64,000 nt of DNA from assembly GCA_028023455.1 (NCBI GenBank), contig JAQFVV010012416.1:8375967-8439966 (forward strand), given 5' to 3'. The position numbers were made by a program, and so were the translations under genes. Of the stretch, positions 11,804 through 26,625 are shown in pieces. The first letter of the stretch is position 1, and each line of letters opens with the position of its first letter. Source of the DNA: Epiperipatus broadwayi (Eukaryota > Onychophora > Udeonychophora > Euonychophora > Peripatidae). The notes under the pieces were generated by a model. It was given only the letters and a program-made list of their open reading frames with translations. It searched no databases and was not told where the DNA came from.

Positions 11804-14800
11804 ATATAAATTACTTATAATAAAAATATCCTATCATTTAAATCATTAAACGCATCAGCAGTATTCAAATTCATCTTTCTATCTAAAAAACTATTAAGAT
11901 ATATTGAAAGTGGTTCACATTTTTAAGATACTACAAACTCTTAATCTCCACCCATACATAAAGAGACATTTGAAAAATGCAAATATCTGTCAAGATGCAT
12001 TTCTGGATAAAACAGCTGTCATAAATTACCTTACATATGTCTATATTATCATAGTTTGGTATTCATCTATAACAAATAATAATTTAATTTACAAGTGTAA
12101 TTATTGAAACATTTCATTTGACGTAAAATCTCTAGATAAATTCATTAACAATTATTTCTATTTATATATTAGTTAAATACAAGCGTCAATATTATTCATC
12201 TAACTCCATTTCCTTTTTTATCCACAATATATTACAAAATTTGCTATCTCCGCACACATTTAAAAGATAAGGATAAAGGCATATGAAAAAGGAAAATGAT
12301 CTCCAAAATATATTGGTGAATGAACCACTTATCATTGATTGATTGAGATCTTGACCTTTTATATGTCTTCATCAACATAGTTTACTATTTGTTTGAAGAA
12401 ATTGTGAAAATTCAATTTACAAGTGTGATATTTCTTTAACACTCTTATTTGACTAAATCTTATTATTAATCGTTTTTAGACAAAAAATATTATTTACTTT
12501 CTAATCCAGATATAAACTTTAAACTTAATTAAAGATCAATATATTAATTACTAAATATAATCATGAATATATTTCAGCTTAGTAAGGCATTTGAGGTTTT
12601 GGACATTTGTTGTACTTATATTCAAATCATTAAAAATGACCTCTAGATAAATTCTTGGCATTAGAAATAATAGCAAAATCATCAGTATATTTATATCATA
12701 AACCAACAAGATGTTTTTAATTTGATTTTAATTGTTGATGCCAAAAATTCCATATTCAAACTTACATTGCATCCTGATGACTGCTTCCCGAAGTCCCGGA
12801 AACTATCCAAAGACTATTGTTATAAAACCAGAAACTATCCGAAGAATACTGTTATAAAAATAAAACATAAAGTTAAGAAAATATTCTTAAACATCATATT
12901 TTATTTTAAATACCTTGGATTTTTCATTGTCAGTAACAATGGTTTGTGTTGTATCAGCATGCATAAAATATATAATATGATCGAACATCAGAGAATAATC
13001 AGATAATTTCAAGCAATGCCACAAATATTTTCAATTAACTGAATAAAATATCTTTATCAAATTCATAAAGGCAAGTAATCAATTACAGTTTTCGTCATTA
13101 TTTTTTTTTTTGCAACAAAAATCATGAGTATAATATTTTTTGATTTTCTAAACGACACTGAATCTCTTCCATACAAATTAACTATGACTAGTGTCAACTT
13201 GTTCAATAAAAGTTTTCAAAGTGGTTTCTTAGTAATAGCATTTTTTGATAATTATTGTAAGTTTTTTCTATTCCCTTAATATCTATTTATTAAAGCATTG
13301 GACCAAATAGTACAACTCACATATATTCATTTCAAGTTTAATACTTTTGATGCTCAAACATCACTGCTATATGTTAAAAATTATCCAAGTATTCTAGCAA
13401 GAACTGTAGCATTTTAGTATTAATATTTAAAAAAGGTTGTGATTATATCAAGCATAATTGTACAAAATTTGCATTTTAATTTTTTAATTATTGATGTAAA
13501 TTGTGATTTTGCACTTTAATTTTAGAATTATTGGTGTTAATTGTGGCTTTGTAGTTTTAGTCTTGTGATTATTATCAAGCATAATTGTATGCAATTTGCA
13601 TTTTAATTTTTTAATTATTGATGTAAATGACAATTTGTAATAAATGATCATATTGCAAACATGTGTAGATTAATCGATGTCATTTATCGCTTGGATGTGT
13701 CAGCAAGGATTTTGGGCAGTTCTTAGAATTCAAAATGGCCATAAGCACATACTAAATCAGAACCAATTTCTGTTATTTTTATTTTAAAAAAATCACAATC
13801 AGTTGTTAAGAGACAATAACCTAAAGCATTTATAATATACAATTTTCATTGGTCACTGTTGCTTAACATTTTTGAAATGCGATTTTTCTAAAACAAAAAT
13901 ATCAGAAATTTCCACAATATTTAAATATTTATAATTATAATATCTCAAATTATATGTAACTAGTGGAATAAATCATTTGTCCCTGTAGCTATGAATAAAT
14001 AATACTGTTACAAAGAGTCAAGACTAGTAGCAAAACCTAATAAATATATATTGTCAGTTGGTTTAATTTCTCATTACATATGCAATCTCTCACAAATATA
14101 TCATAGCTGGAATTAATGCATTATTTCCATCCAAAACCAAACTTTAATCAAATTATAAAATAAAAAACATAGGTGGTAATATATTTTACCAATCGGCTAC
14201 TCTTCATCATTACTCAATGTAAATATGTATGTAACTTCCAATTATGCATGTAAGTATCATGGATTTTATTTCTCAACTAAATTTTAAAGTAAAACTACAA
14301 GAAAATTTTATGTGTTCGAATGATATAATGAACACATTGTGTTTAGTAAGACAGCGATACTTACAATTTTATTTGTATTAAATAATCTCATTATAACCTA
14401 GTGTTTATTTAATATACAACTTTTTTAAAAATAATAACCATGCACAATTATTCAAGCGATCCGTTTCATAAAATCCATAGCTAAATATCCATTTACTGAT
14501 CAATAAGGGGTCGATAATTAGGTTGGCTATAAGACAGCTATCCGAGAAAAAAGGACCTTAATTTCTTGAGAAGAATTTTATTTATCTTAGTTTTGAACTC
14601 TAAGTCATAGATATGGCAAATAGATATGCTACTTCTTAACCATGAAGACGTTCTAAATAAGTAGTAATTACTTTTTTTGATAAATTTAATAGTTTTTAAA
14701 GTTTACTTCAAGTACCCAGATTGGTCAGTCCAGCCCTGTTTATATTAACGTCATGAAAAACTTTAAAAGCTACTGCCTCATACAGATAATATGCATAGTT

Positions 14801-17035
14801 AGCCAGAAGACTGCACAGCTTACCTGCTGACTTGTAAGCCAGTTATATATTTTATTACTATATAGCTAGTTTTATATTTTTATAGAACTTATTAACAAAA
14901 TGTGTGAAATAAATAATCTGAAAAGGAGCGCTGCAATTTTGAAATTTGGTTAACTTATATATATAATTAATTAATACAATTAACAATTTACATGAAAACA
15001 AACAGCAAAGTTTACGTCCATACAATATTTAATCTTATTATAGTCATGTCCGAATTTTGATAAATGTCGAATGCGTTGATATCAAACTGTTAGTCTGTTG
15101 TATGAATAAAACAATTGATATATTTTAATTGTTTAATATCTATTTAGAGAGAAAGAGAGAAAGTGGGAATGAGACATTTTTTCAATCACTTTCTGACATT
15201 GCAATATATTGTAAACGCGGTTATAAATCGTGTGATATTTCAAATGAAAGTTTCAATTTTAATTCTAGATCTTATTCGTTGCGTTTCATTTGAGTGCCAC
15301 TGTGAAAAATTGTGCCTAGATTTGAAACAACAAAAGAAAAGGGCTCTCAGATGAAAACAGTGTACAGTATTGTGATTAACTATTAAGGCTGACGTTAAAG
15401 AAAAGATTGAAAGGCTGTTACTTTGTCAGCTTTATTGACAATCACGTGATTAATGAATTTCTACTTTTACCAAATGTCATTTTCCAAAAACGAACATTAT
15501 AAAATAAATGAAGAAAAAAAACATATTAAGATTTGTATTGAAAAATAAACAATTTATATTTGAGAAGATTTATTAAGTGAAAAAACTTTATGAATTGAAT
15601 ATATATAAAAAGATTAACGGGAGAACAAAAACCTTTCTATCAAAGTCAAGCGATAGATGTATTCAACGTAAATAGAAAAACAATGAAATTTTTCCAATAA
15701 ATAATCAAACGCATGCAGAAAAATTGCTAGGTAGTTAACGATCTTAGATGTGATTATCCACATGCACAAAATCAATTTATTATTCAAATTTGAAGTGATG
15801 TTAGTTTTATATTTTATAATCAAGTTCAATATCATTTCTTCTTTTTTTTTTAATATTATTATAAATTGTTATTATTCCAACAAAAATAATACTTAGAAAT
15901 TAGTGATATAAACCGTAAGCTCAGCGTATATAAAACTGTGATCTCAACAAGAGCTGATCCCAGGGATGAAATAACGATGCTACTGCCTCAAGAAAAAATT
16001 GAAAGAGGCATTAAAATAAATCATTATATTTGAAAATACATATATATATTTAATAAGTCTTATTAGTTAATACATATTTTTCCTATTACATTCATACCTT
16101 TGTTGAATATACTATTTTACATAAGTCCTCAATAATTTTAAGATGTGCGCTTTTCAATACTTGCCTTAGGCACTAAAATTGATTGGTGAGATCCTGTCCC
16201 CAACCGCTAGTAAAGCGCATCATATTATATTCATATTATATTTGTGATTACAATTAGTGTGTCTACACTAGTCTGGCCAACCCACAATAACCTAGAATTT
16301 TTATTTTATATAATAATATTTAGATACTCATTTACTGATTGATATCAGATAGATAGATAGATTGGATAAAAGGTAACTACTTTAAAAAAAATTCTAAGCT
16401 TACTTGCAATATGAAAAAGCTTCCAAGATTTATATGATCTAAACTAAATCACAATTTTAGGATGTTACATATGAACACATTAATTACTAAAACATGAAAT
16501 ATATGCAATCATTATTTACAACAAACATCTGAACACTTTTCACTAATGATGAAGTGAAATCTTCTTTATCTACAAAGACAGTTCATATTTAAACTTTATT
16601 GGGAAGCTTTTATTTGTTTGTATCCAGCAAAAATTTTTAAAAATCAATGGTTTAGCAGATAGAGTAGAGTGATTCATCATTTTATCTAATAAAAATAGCA
16701 ATTGTAGATATGATGTTTTGCAAATTTTCTTTCTGAAGATGAAGTCAATTTTCTTAGGAATACAAAGTGTTTTTGCTTCAACCTGAGATATTTAAAAATT
16801 GTCATGATAAAGTTTTAATGTTAAAATTACACAATAGATTAAAAAGCAAGGATATCATGCCTAAATCTGTTTATGGGGAGTAGAAATTAAGGACTCAGAC
16901 TTGTGAAATTTAGGTATCTATTTTTCTGAGAAAAATTCAAAATAGATAATAATTGTCTAGTATATTATTTGTATATCAAGCCTCTAATGTGCTAAACAGA
17001 TTCAGCATAAGAATTGGCTAATGAGCAGTTATCAT
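11804..17035. other. AT-rich DNA, no genes seen
   Basis: No exon, LINE or SINE recognised. It contains a diverged tandem duplication (13436-13630, listed separately), a purine-rich GAGA stretch (15147-15172) and a short (GATA)4 near 16349. Open frames are short and AT-biased. Confidence 0.45.
13436..13630. repeat. Tandem duplication, about 126 bp period
   Basis: TTGTGATTATATCAAGCATA with about 50 following bases at 13438-13503 recurs at 13562-13629, with a more diverged third unit between them (13497-13556, TTTTAATTTTAGAATTATTG). Age and origin unknown. Confidence 0.6.
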
Positions 17036-17054
17036 CATCATTTATTGCAGTCAT

Positions 17055-17157
17055 CATCAACCCATGACTAGTTAAGACCTGTAGAGGTCCCTTCATATTT
17101 TCAAGCGCACATGCTTAAAGGTTTATTGCCTTAGTAAATATTACTTACGTAATCAAT
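17055..17157 (+). repeat. Dispersed repeat, shared with 38706-38791
   Basis: GTTAAGACCTGTAGAGGTC and, further on, GGTTTATTGCCTTAGTAAAT plus ATTACTTA are shared with 38706-38791 in the same order and orientation. About 100 bp; no RNA fold or coding recognised. It is preceded by ATCATCATC tracts. Confidence 0.55.
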
Positions 17158-17979
17158 GTGCGTTAAATAAATTTATAATTAAGACTTTATTATTGTAAGT
17201 TCATAAAAAATTCGAGCACTGAGAATGCTCAATCCTGGAATTTTATCTTCAGTGTCTATCACCATAGCAATGTTTATTTCTCTAAACACTATATACTGTA
17301 ATCTTAATACTTCATTTCTAAAACATAAAATCTTTCAAAAGATTGTTATTTGTTTATATTTTTAAACTCTAAAGACATTTAAATAAAATGACACAATAAA
17401 TCGTTTCCATTTTAATGTTTAATTTGCAATTTATAAAAAAAGAATGCATGAAAATTCCTACTGAAAAATAGAATATATATTTTTTTCTTAACAGACTTTT
17501 TAATTTCAGCATCAGTTCTTTGCTGATCACAGAACAAACTTTCATCACAGTAAAGCTTAATATATATAATTTTAAAAAAACTAAGAAATTAATTTGTAAA
17601 AAGATGAATATTTACGGTTGTGTAGATGATACAAATAGATGATACAAGTGGAAAGATAGGTTAAAGATAAGATGGCCACTCTTATCTTTATAAAAGTCAC
17701 TATCTTGTGTCATGGTTTGAGAGGTCCCTCTATAGGCAATTAAAGATATTGTTTGACTATTATAAATTTCAAGGTGCATATGATTCATGTTACAGCCTGT
17801 CATAAAAGTATTTATATATACTTCCTGTGTGCTTAATAAATAATTACAACTTTACATGTGATTATGTTAACTCAAACCTTTTTTCAATTTCATAATATGA
17901 TGATTAAACAGACTTTGAAACAGATTATAAATATTATTCAATATCATTCACCAGTGAGGATTGATCCTTTCATTAGAGG

Positions 17980-18070
17980 ATTAGTTTGCCAAATGATCAG
18001 CACAGATGCCTTATAAACAGTTGTCCTGGGTTCGCTTCCCGGCCGATACTTTGGCACATGAAAAAAAAAG
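17980..18070 (+). mobile_element. tRNA-derived SINE
   Basis: Head ATTAGTTTGCCAAATGATCA (decayed), anticodon arm with loop CTTATAA, T arm GGTTCGCTTCCCGG, then GATACTTTGGCACATG and a poly-A tail. Same family as 42082-42173. Confidence 0.7.
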
Positions 18071-19007
18071 TTAAGTAATCAGACCACTACTTGGGATTCA
18101 AGTTCTGCCCAAGATATTGATTTTTTTAAAAAAAAATTCTTTAGTATTATGGAATACATGGTATGGATTATTTATTTTAACAAATATCCTAAAATTGGAT
18201 ATAATATAAGCAAAGAATGAAGTTGTAGGATATATGTCATTCCCAGTATGACTATGATTGTTTGAATATAAATTGTAGCCCATCAAAATTAAAAATAGTC
18301 ATTTTGAATTGATTTGCTCTTATAATTTATGTAAGAATTAATGGTACTATTTCACTCATATCCCACTAATATATGCAAAGAAATGTATACAAGTCAGTTC
18401 AGACAAACCTATTAAATCTTAAAGGTAGAAAAACAAGATTATGAATACTATTTTTGTATTCCCCACAGAAGTTAATTAATGGTATTGCTCAAAGAAAAGT
18501 CCATAAATGTTCTTTTAAAAAGCAACATGTGCCCTGGTAGGATCCCAATTATTATAATGTCTTTATTTGCTGAAAAACTAATTGTGATGACTGAATTCTG
18601 ATAAATGTTTTGATATACCTCAAATAAATATAAAAAATATCAAATTTTCTTGGAATACCAGTGTATAATCTACCATAATGGTCCTATAAGAAATTGGTGG
18701 AATATTCACAACTGCAGCATAATTAACTACTTTATGCAGTCACATGATCTTGATTAATTCATTTTTATTCTACTATTGCTAACATATGTAATAGTATTAA
18801 ATATTCCGCAAAAATATATGATTAAAAAGCTACATTTACTTTAATAAAAATGCATTTTAAGTATGGCTTAATTCTAGAATAAATTATATAAACTTGTGTA
18901 TTTGTGCGATGCCATTTTTAAGTCCATTTCCTTATTATTTGAGAGGAAAAACCTTATAAAAAATAATATTGATTATATTAATTTAGAATAAAAATTATAC
19001 ATATATA

Positions 19008-19468
19008 AATAATAAATATAACAGTAACTAACTATTATGTATAATCTTTTAATCCACAGAAGTACTTTTGGTTAATTCTTTAATCCTCAACTGCCATTAA
19101 ATTCAAAAAAGAATATGGAAGCAAATGTCATCAATCCCATGAATCCCAAATTTTAATGTAAACACCTTATCTATTAATTATATTTATTTTATTTCTATTT
19201 ATTAAAATTACCTTCTTAATTTTTCTTTTACTATAGTTTCTCTCTTAAATTAAAAAGGCAATTTTAATAAATAGAAATAAAATGAATATAATTAATAGCC
19301 AAACTACTAATGTTAAAATTCAGGATTCAGGGGATTTCATTTGATGATATTTGCTTCCATTTTGTTTTTTGAATTTAACAGCAGTTGAGGAAGGTTAAGG
19401 AATTAACCTAAAATACTTCTGTGAATTTTACTGTATATAATAGTTAATATCTGTTATATTTATTATTT
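19008..19468. repeat. Inverted repeat (hairpin) element, about 460 bp
   Basis: Arms of about 200 bp (19008-19207 and 19257-19468) are imperfect reverse complements: AATAATAAATATAACAG at the outer ends, CTCAACTGC(C/T), GGAAGCAAAT(G/A)TCATCA, and TTTTATTTCTATTTATTAAA near the short centre. No ORF. It fits a foldback or MITE-like element. The AT content raises false pairing, but the shared GC-containing blocks in order support it. Confidence 0.65.
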
Positions 19469-20589
19469 TTATTATTATTACAATAGTTTTTAATTAACGA
19501 CATTTTATTTGTATTATATATATATATAACTTTGGAGCAATTATAGATTGCATTACAATAAATAAAGGAACATATAATATATAAAAATAACTTGGCTATT
19601 ATTATTGTTTTAATTATAGGTCATATAATTTTTGTATTTGAATAGTTTGTTGTTGTTTTTTTTTTAAATTAATAGTTAGAATGCATTTATTTAAAAAATG
19701 TCTTATTAAAAATAATTGCAGGTAGTGGTGGTCAATTATTTTCAAATTATTATACGTGTTACAAAAACCATTAACTTCTGGTTAATACAATAGATTAAAA
19801 TAAATTGTTTAAATGTTTTAATGATTATTATAAAAAAGTATAATTATAACTACTAGCAATAAATAAAATAAAATAAGAACGAGACTTGGTTTTCACAGGT
19901 ACGTTTTTAAAAGATTTTTTTTAAAAAAAAAAATAGGTAATTTTGCAATTATCTGTGATATTGCTTTTTTTTTTTTTAATTTATAAGTTATTTAAAAACG
20001 AAACAGATTCCAAACTTATTATCGGGAAAATAAAATAAAATGCTAATTTCAACAAAAAATAAACTTATAAAAAATCTAAATTTCCACTTAGAATATAGTT
20101 CTGCTTATGCTTCAAGAATAAATGTCTACATCTAATATATATATATATGATTAAAATAAATCCATAAAAGTTTATTAAAATAAAATTACTATGATTGCAC
20201 TTCCAATTTTACAAAAAACAAAAGATGTGAACACTGTTCTCTCTATACAAAATACTCAATTAAAATGGCTGTTTTAGCAACCGTTTTTCTTCCGATTCTT
20301 TCGCCTTTTAAAGTTTCCAGAAACATCCCAATCCATCCTCAGACTTCTATATAATTCATCCTATCTTTACCATGAATCATTTATTTCCAGATTTTTTGAA
20401 AATCTTCAAATATAAGATGCCATATAACTGACCGAGTTAGAGATATTTAAAATGGGAATATCCAATAACAGTAATAATCAAACACATTAGCAAATAATAC
20501 TACACCATAATTTCTGTAATAAAATTGTGAATTACTGTGCTCATAATATTATTAGTAATTTAGTAAGAGATTGGAAAATTAACCACATG

Positions 20590-20745
20590 GTGAGAGAACT
20601 AACAGGTGGTACTGACATTGTTGAAATAATTAAAAGACTAGAGTAAGGTTGGACATATTTCTAAAAGTGATGATAGTAAATGGACAGTCAGAGAAAATGG
20701 ATTAAATGATGGTTGAAATGATGTTGATGATGATGATGAAGTAAT
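20590..20745 (+). mobile_element. RTE LINE 3'-end fragment
   Basis: GAACTAACAGGTGGTACTGA then AAATAATTAAAAGACT match the C-terminal part of the RTE copy at 25378-25640, followed after an internal deletion by GATGGTTGAAATGATG and a GATGATGATGA tail. Severely 5' truncated. Confidence 0.65.
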
Positions 20746-20956
20746 CCTAATTTATATGTATTCAGTGAGCATAAGAATTTCTGAAGGCATGGTTTTTTCC
20801 CTCTCAGCTTAATTCCTCAAATCGATCTTTAATATTCTTAAATATTATGAGTGAAACAAAAATTGGCTGATGTTATCCTGATCAACGATCATCTATGACT
20901 TGTAAAAATTGATTAAGTCTACACTTCTTGAACAGAAAAACCACTTACTTTTTGTC

Positions 20957-21043
20957 CATATGTCAAAAGCATTGACCGGGAAGTGAACCCAGGCTAGCTG
21001 CTTGGAAGGTAGCTATAATAACCACTAGGCCACCAATGCTTTG
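20957..21043 (-). mobile_element. SINE derived from tRNA-Gly(UCC)
   Basis: Minus strand: AGCATTGGTGGCCTAGTGGT, anticodon loop CTTCCAA, T arm GGTTCACTTCCCGGTCAATGC, then the family end TTTGACATATGG. Acceptor stem pairing is retained. Confidence 0.78.
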
Positions 21044-21942
21044 TTACTGAACCTAATAAGTAAGGCAATAGCAAAATAAAAAAAAATGAAATAATATTAA
21101 GGATATTTTATTCACTTCCAAGTTCGGAATAATTAATGTATCTCCTAGATTTTGATCTGTACAGTATACAATAAAAGTATATCAATTATATTATCACTAT
21201 AACAAAATAGATTATTTCAAACGTTATGTACTACAGTCATTAATTAATACATGAAAAAATTGCAGTATGCATAAATGTTAGGCAATTGGCAATGTAAATT
21301 CCACATTTTGGTTAACTAAATCCTATATATTACTTAATGTTAGATATGTTGGATGTTTTAACATTTAAATGTAAAATGCTAATGGATACTTTAATGTATC
21401 CTATTATCAAATATTGTGGGAGGGGTAGGTTTATAGCTTCCAACCCTTGCTAAAGTTGTATCCTTGAGCTTCAGAACCTTAGGTGACTCTTTTAAAAGTC
21501 CCATAAATATAATTTCCTGAGTGGCATGGATAATATATAGATAATTATCTTTTACATAATTTTTTCATCTCAATAAAATGTTTATTATTAAAGAAATATT
21601 GCAGCCATCTTGGATGATAATAATTTAATTAGTATTTTGAAATGAATTCTTTTATCTGTTTTTTAATAAGCTAACTCTGATTATATTTCTGAAGCAATTT
21701 TTTTGCACCCATGTGGGTGTTTTATGTATATTAGTGGAAGGGCGGTACCTATTAAAAAGAGGTGATATAAAAAATTAACAGTCCTTTTAAAAAAATGATT
21801 ATTGATATCTAGCAATTAACTGTTTATTAAAAAAAAATTGACTGCTTTCTAGCCTTCAAACTATGCTATGGACTTTAGTTTTTTTATTCTGTTCCTTCAC
21901 TACTGTACAAAATGTTCATTTTTAAATTCTAAAATAATAGTC

Positions 21943-22035
21943 AAGCATTAGTGTCCTAGCGGTTAGCATAGCTGCCTTCCAAGCAGCTGGCCCGGGTTCT
22001 CCTCCCAGTCAACGCTATAACACATTAAAAAAAAT
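21943..22035 (+). mobile_element. SINE derived from tRNA-Gly(UCC)
   Basis: AGCATTAGTGTCCTAGCGGT, anticodon arm GCTGC-CTTCCAA-GCAGC, T arm GGTTCTCCTCCCAGTCAACGC, then TATAACACATT and a poly-A tail. Confidence 0.78.
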
Positions 22036-22126
22036 TGTAAAATAATACAATTAAAAATAGTTATGAAATTTTACATGTGCAGCAAATTCGTGTGCATATA
22101 TATGAAAAAGAAATAGGGTGATTCAA

Positions 22127-22933
<807 letters not shown>

Positions 22934-25667
22934 CTATCTTAAACTCAGAGGTAAAAAACCAATAAATTCACCACCTGGAAAATTCATGTTGGTGTATACT
23001 ATATGAATAATCAATACTAATAACAATGCAATGACAAGAACATATGGAGTGGACATTAGGAAATTTGTCCTGCTCAGTTCCTTTAAAACCTCCAAGAGGA
23101 ATCAAAAGGGGGTCTCCTTTCAGTTAAGAGCAAACTCCTTTCTGCAGAAGAACTGTCTCATATTAAAATGGTATTGGACTTTGTGAAGTTAAAAGAAAAG
23201 GTGAATAGACAATTGATTTAAAAAGTGGATATATACTCTACTATAAAGACACAAATATTGGAAGTACAAGTGGAGTAGGATTCATTATAAATAAAAAGTG
23301 GAAGAGCAACATCATGGAGATTGGTGATCAGACAGAGTGGCAAGATTACTCATTCAACTTAATAGCAGATACCAAATACAGCTAATTCAGATTTAATGCC
23401 CATCAAGGTCTCATAGTAATGAAGTTTAAGAAGATTTTTATAAGGATGTACAAAAGGCTTTTTATCAGACTAAACAATATTTTAAAATTGTTTATGAGAG
23501 ACTTTAATGCTAGAATTGGTTGGTAAACAAATGAAAGGTGAAAGTGGTATAGGTAAATTTGGTTAGGGTAATAAAAAAATGGGGGATGACATAGACTTAT
23601 AGAATTTGGAGAAAAGAAAAACTTTGTATTGTTAATTCTTTTTTCATATAAATGTTAAAAGGAAATGGTCATGGAAGCATCCAAATGAAAGTACAGCTGA
23701 AATGGATCATATTTTGACTAACAGAAAATACATATTTCAAGATTGTAATGTCCTTTATAAATTCAACACAAGAAGTGATTATTGATTAGTAAGATGTAAA
23801 ATATGTGTTAATGCAAAACTAGAGAGACAAAATTATTAAGAAAAACAACAAGTGATATTACTAATCTTCAGAAACATTCTAATGAATTTAAATTATTTGT
23901 AGATTTCAAACATGATTCAGATTTGAATGCAATTAATTGAAAAATAACATACATTTATAAAACTGCAACAAAGATAGCTGGTAGAAAAATCAGTGATTGA
24001 CCAATAAAATTTCTACTGAGGCTAGAGAAATTTATGAGGAAAAGAGGGAATATAAAGATATCTAAAAATGATGCATTAAAAAGGATTGAATATCTCAAAT
24101 TTTGTAAAATTTTGTAAAAAAGAGTTGATGGTGATATAAGAAAGTGTAGTTGTGAACTAGCAAGGAAATCTGTAGAAGAGAATAAAAGTCTCAAGAGTGT
24201 AAACAATATTTTGATATTGATAAAAAAATCTGCAATAAAAAAAGATGGAATTATTTACTAAAAAGAGAGATGACATCAATAAATGGGTAGAAGAGTTCTA
24301 TCAAGAATTATACAGTAATAAAATAACAAGTACCTCCTACATCTATTATATCTTCTGAATTTTCAAGAATTTTTAAATGAAGAAGTGAGTCATGCAATTA
24401 AACTTATGAAGGAAGGAAAAGCTCCAGATAATGATGGAATTATAATTGATATATTAAAAGAAACAGGTGAAAAAATAAAAATAAGAATTGGCAAAGTTTT
24501 ATAACAAATGTCCAAATAGTAAAGATGTACCAGATGATTGGAAGACTGCAGTATTAATAATATTAATATTTAAAAAAGGTTTATAAAGAAGATATTAGAA
24601 ATTACAGATCTATCAGTGTTCTATCAGTTTTATATAAAATTGTTACCAAGATAATTACAACTTGTCTACAGAGAACTTTGGATTTCAAGCAACCAAAAGA
24701 AAAACCTGGATTTAAAAGTGGTCTTAATACAGTAGATCATATCCAAGTATTGAGAGAAGTTACACAAATGACCAATGAATATGAGTTGCCATTATGCTTT
24801 GAATTTGTAGATTATGAAAGGCATTTAATTCTATAAGCATTGCTTCTGTGATTAAAGCATTAGATCATCAAAGTATAGACCCAGGATATTGCATTATTCT
24901 GAAGAATATTTATAAAAATGCAACAGCAACAATTCAATTATATAATGATACTAGAAACATTAACATTGAGAAGAGTGTAAGACAGGGTGACTCTATATCT
25001 CCAAAACTTTTTACAGCAGTGCTGCAAGAAGTATTTTGTAAATTAAAATAGGAAACTAAAGGAGTAAAAGTAAATGGAGTTTATTTAAGTCATTTAGATT
25101 TTGCAGATGATCAGATGAAAGTAAGAAAGTAGGACTAAAGGTAAATGTTAAAAAGACTAAAATAATGTTCAATGAACTTAATATTAAAAGGAAATATGCC
25201 TATGTGTTTAAAAAGAAAGGTATGTAATAAATGGGTTTTTTCAGTTCTTACTTATAGATCTAAGACTTGGACACTTAATAGAAGAAAAATATAGAGGCTT
25301 CAGACAACTCAAAGAAGTGTGGAGAGATGCATGTTAAAAGTAACAAGAAGAGATGAAAATGCAATACATGGATAAGAGAACAAACAGGTATTACTGACAT
25401 CAGTGAAATAATTAAAAGACTGAAATGAAATTGGGTTAGACATATTGTTAGAAGAGATGATAATAGATGGATAATTGAAAATTTAAGCTGAATTCCAAGA
25501 GACTGTAAAAGACACAGAAAGCGATCACATGTGAGATGGATGGATGAAATAAGAAAGTGTGCAGGGGTAAGATGGAGAAGAGAGGCTAGAGAACATAGAT
25601 GATGGATCGAACTTCGAGAAACTTTCATTCTGCAGTGGATTGATAATGGTTGACAATGATGATGATA
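22934..25667 (+). mobile_element. RTE-type LINE, heavily decayed
   Basis: Plus-strand copy of the element at 2172-5436. 22934-23145 is the 5' leader (AACTCAGAGGTAAAAA...CTCCTTTCTGC). It joins directly to the endonuclease coding at about 23146 (AGAAGAACTGTCTCATATTA), leaving out part of the protein N-terminus. The remnants continue through the linker, RT (24700-25120) and C-terminus to a GATGATGAT tail near 25660. Many stops and frameshifts; the deletion at 25110-25120 removes part of the region after the F-A-D-D motif. Confidence 0.85.
24848..25051 (+). pseudogene. RTE reverse transcriptase fragment
   Basis: The longest open piece of the copy at 22934-25667, 67 residues: the RT segment between motifs A and C, with IKALDHQSIDPGYC and VRQGDSISPKLFTAVLQEVF (the QGDS motif is intact here). 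Upstream, motif A is visible as FEFVDYE before a frameshift, and downstream LDFADD is followed by a deletion. A non-functional relic. Confidence 0.8.
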
Positions 25668-25959
25668 TGTTTAAACAATAATTTTTATGACAAGATATTA
25701 ATAAAAAAATTGGGCTCATGCATGTATAATTAATAGTACTATCATATTAATATTTTGGCTGTTATTATATCTGCCATCAACTGGGTAATGAATGCTATTT
25801 TTAATTAAAAAACAATTGTAGAAATGATGTAAGAAATAACATGTATCACAAGATTAAATCCTCGATCATTAAAAAACAAATACAGTAAATTTTAAGTCAG
25901 GAATGATAGTAGATGAGAAAATTGATATAATATTAATAGGTATTCTATTTAATGAGTTT

Positions 25960-26215
25960 TAAATATTTTTTCTAAATAAGGTAATTTGTATATCTTATCA
26001 AATTCCTTGATACAATCCGGTTTCTTAATGGTGACTGTAATTTTTATTTGGTGAAGAGTGTCACATCTGAATAGAAACTTGGTGATTGATATTATGAACA
26101 AAATCTATAGCATGTAATGATAATGATGATAATGATGAGTACCACTTAATTACATTAGCATGTTCATGATTCCTAGCATTGATGTGATGATTGCTCATAT
26201 CAACATACCAGTTAC
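25960..26215 (-). pseudogene. PLE GIY-YIG remnant (very decayed)
   Basis: The plus strand aligns with 44870-45095 in the same orientation, sharing TTGATACAATC(C/T)GG, CACATCTG(G/A)ATA and TGATG(T/C)GATGATT(G/A)CTCATA. On the minus strand it reads MSNHHINARNHEHANV, resembling the region after the YIG motif of a PLE GIY-YIG nuclease. Frames are broken throughout, and the assignment rests on the better copy at 44640-45130. Confidence 0.45.
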
Positions 26216-26244
26216 ATTTGGGAGTATCTTACTGAGTCTAAGGA

Positions 26245-26625
26245 AGGGTTGATTTTTTATAGCCTGCACAAAATATTTCCAGCTTTTTGATGAAGAATAT
26301 GTTATTCTTATGTTAAACCATTTTTAGAATACCTCCAATATTATCTATTGTATAAGAAGCTTCATAAACTCACATTGGCATTTCATATACTCCTTGGTCC
26401 TCAAAAAGAATCAAGTTTTTGAGCCTGAACAAAATGTCATCAATCTTTTGATTAATAACATATATTGTTCTTATATTGTAACAGAATAAACCCAATATTG
26501 TCTATAAAAGTACTGCCAACAATATTGGGCATATTCTGAATTGTTATAACATAAGATCAACAATCGGCAATTTAAAAAAATGGTAACATTTTGTGCAGGC
26601 CTAAAAAAATCAATCATGATTGAGG
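26245..26625. repeat. Three-copy direct/inverted repeat of about 100 bp
   Basis: The unit AGCCTGCACAAAATATTTCC...AATACCTCCAATATTATCTAT at 26270-26350 is repeated directly at 26418-26506 (AGCCTGAACAAAATG, CCCAATATTGTCTAT) and in reverse at 26517-26625 (AACAATATTGGGCATATTCT, TTTTGTGCAGGCCT). The last two can fold back on each other. Confidence 0.55.
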
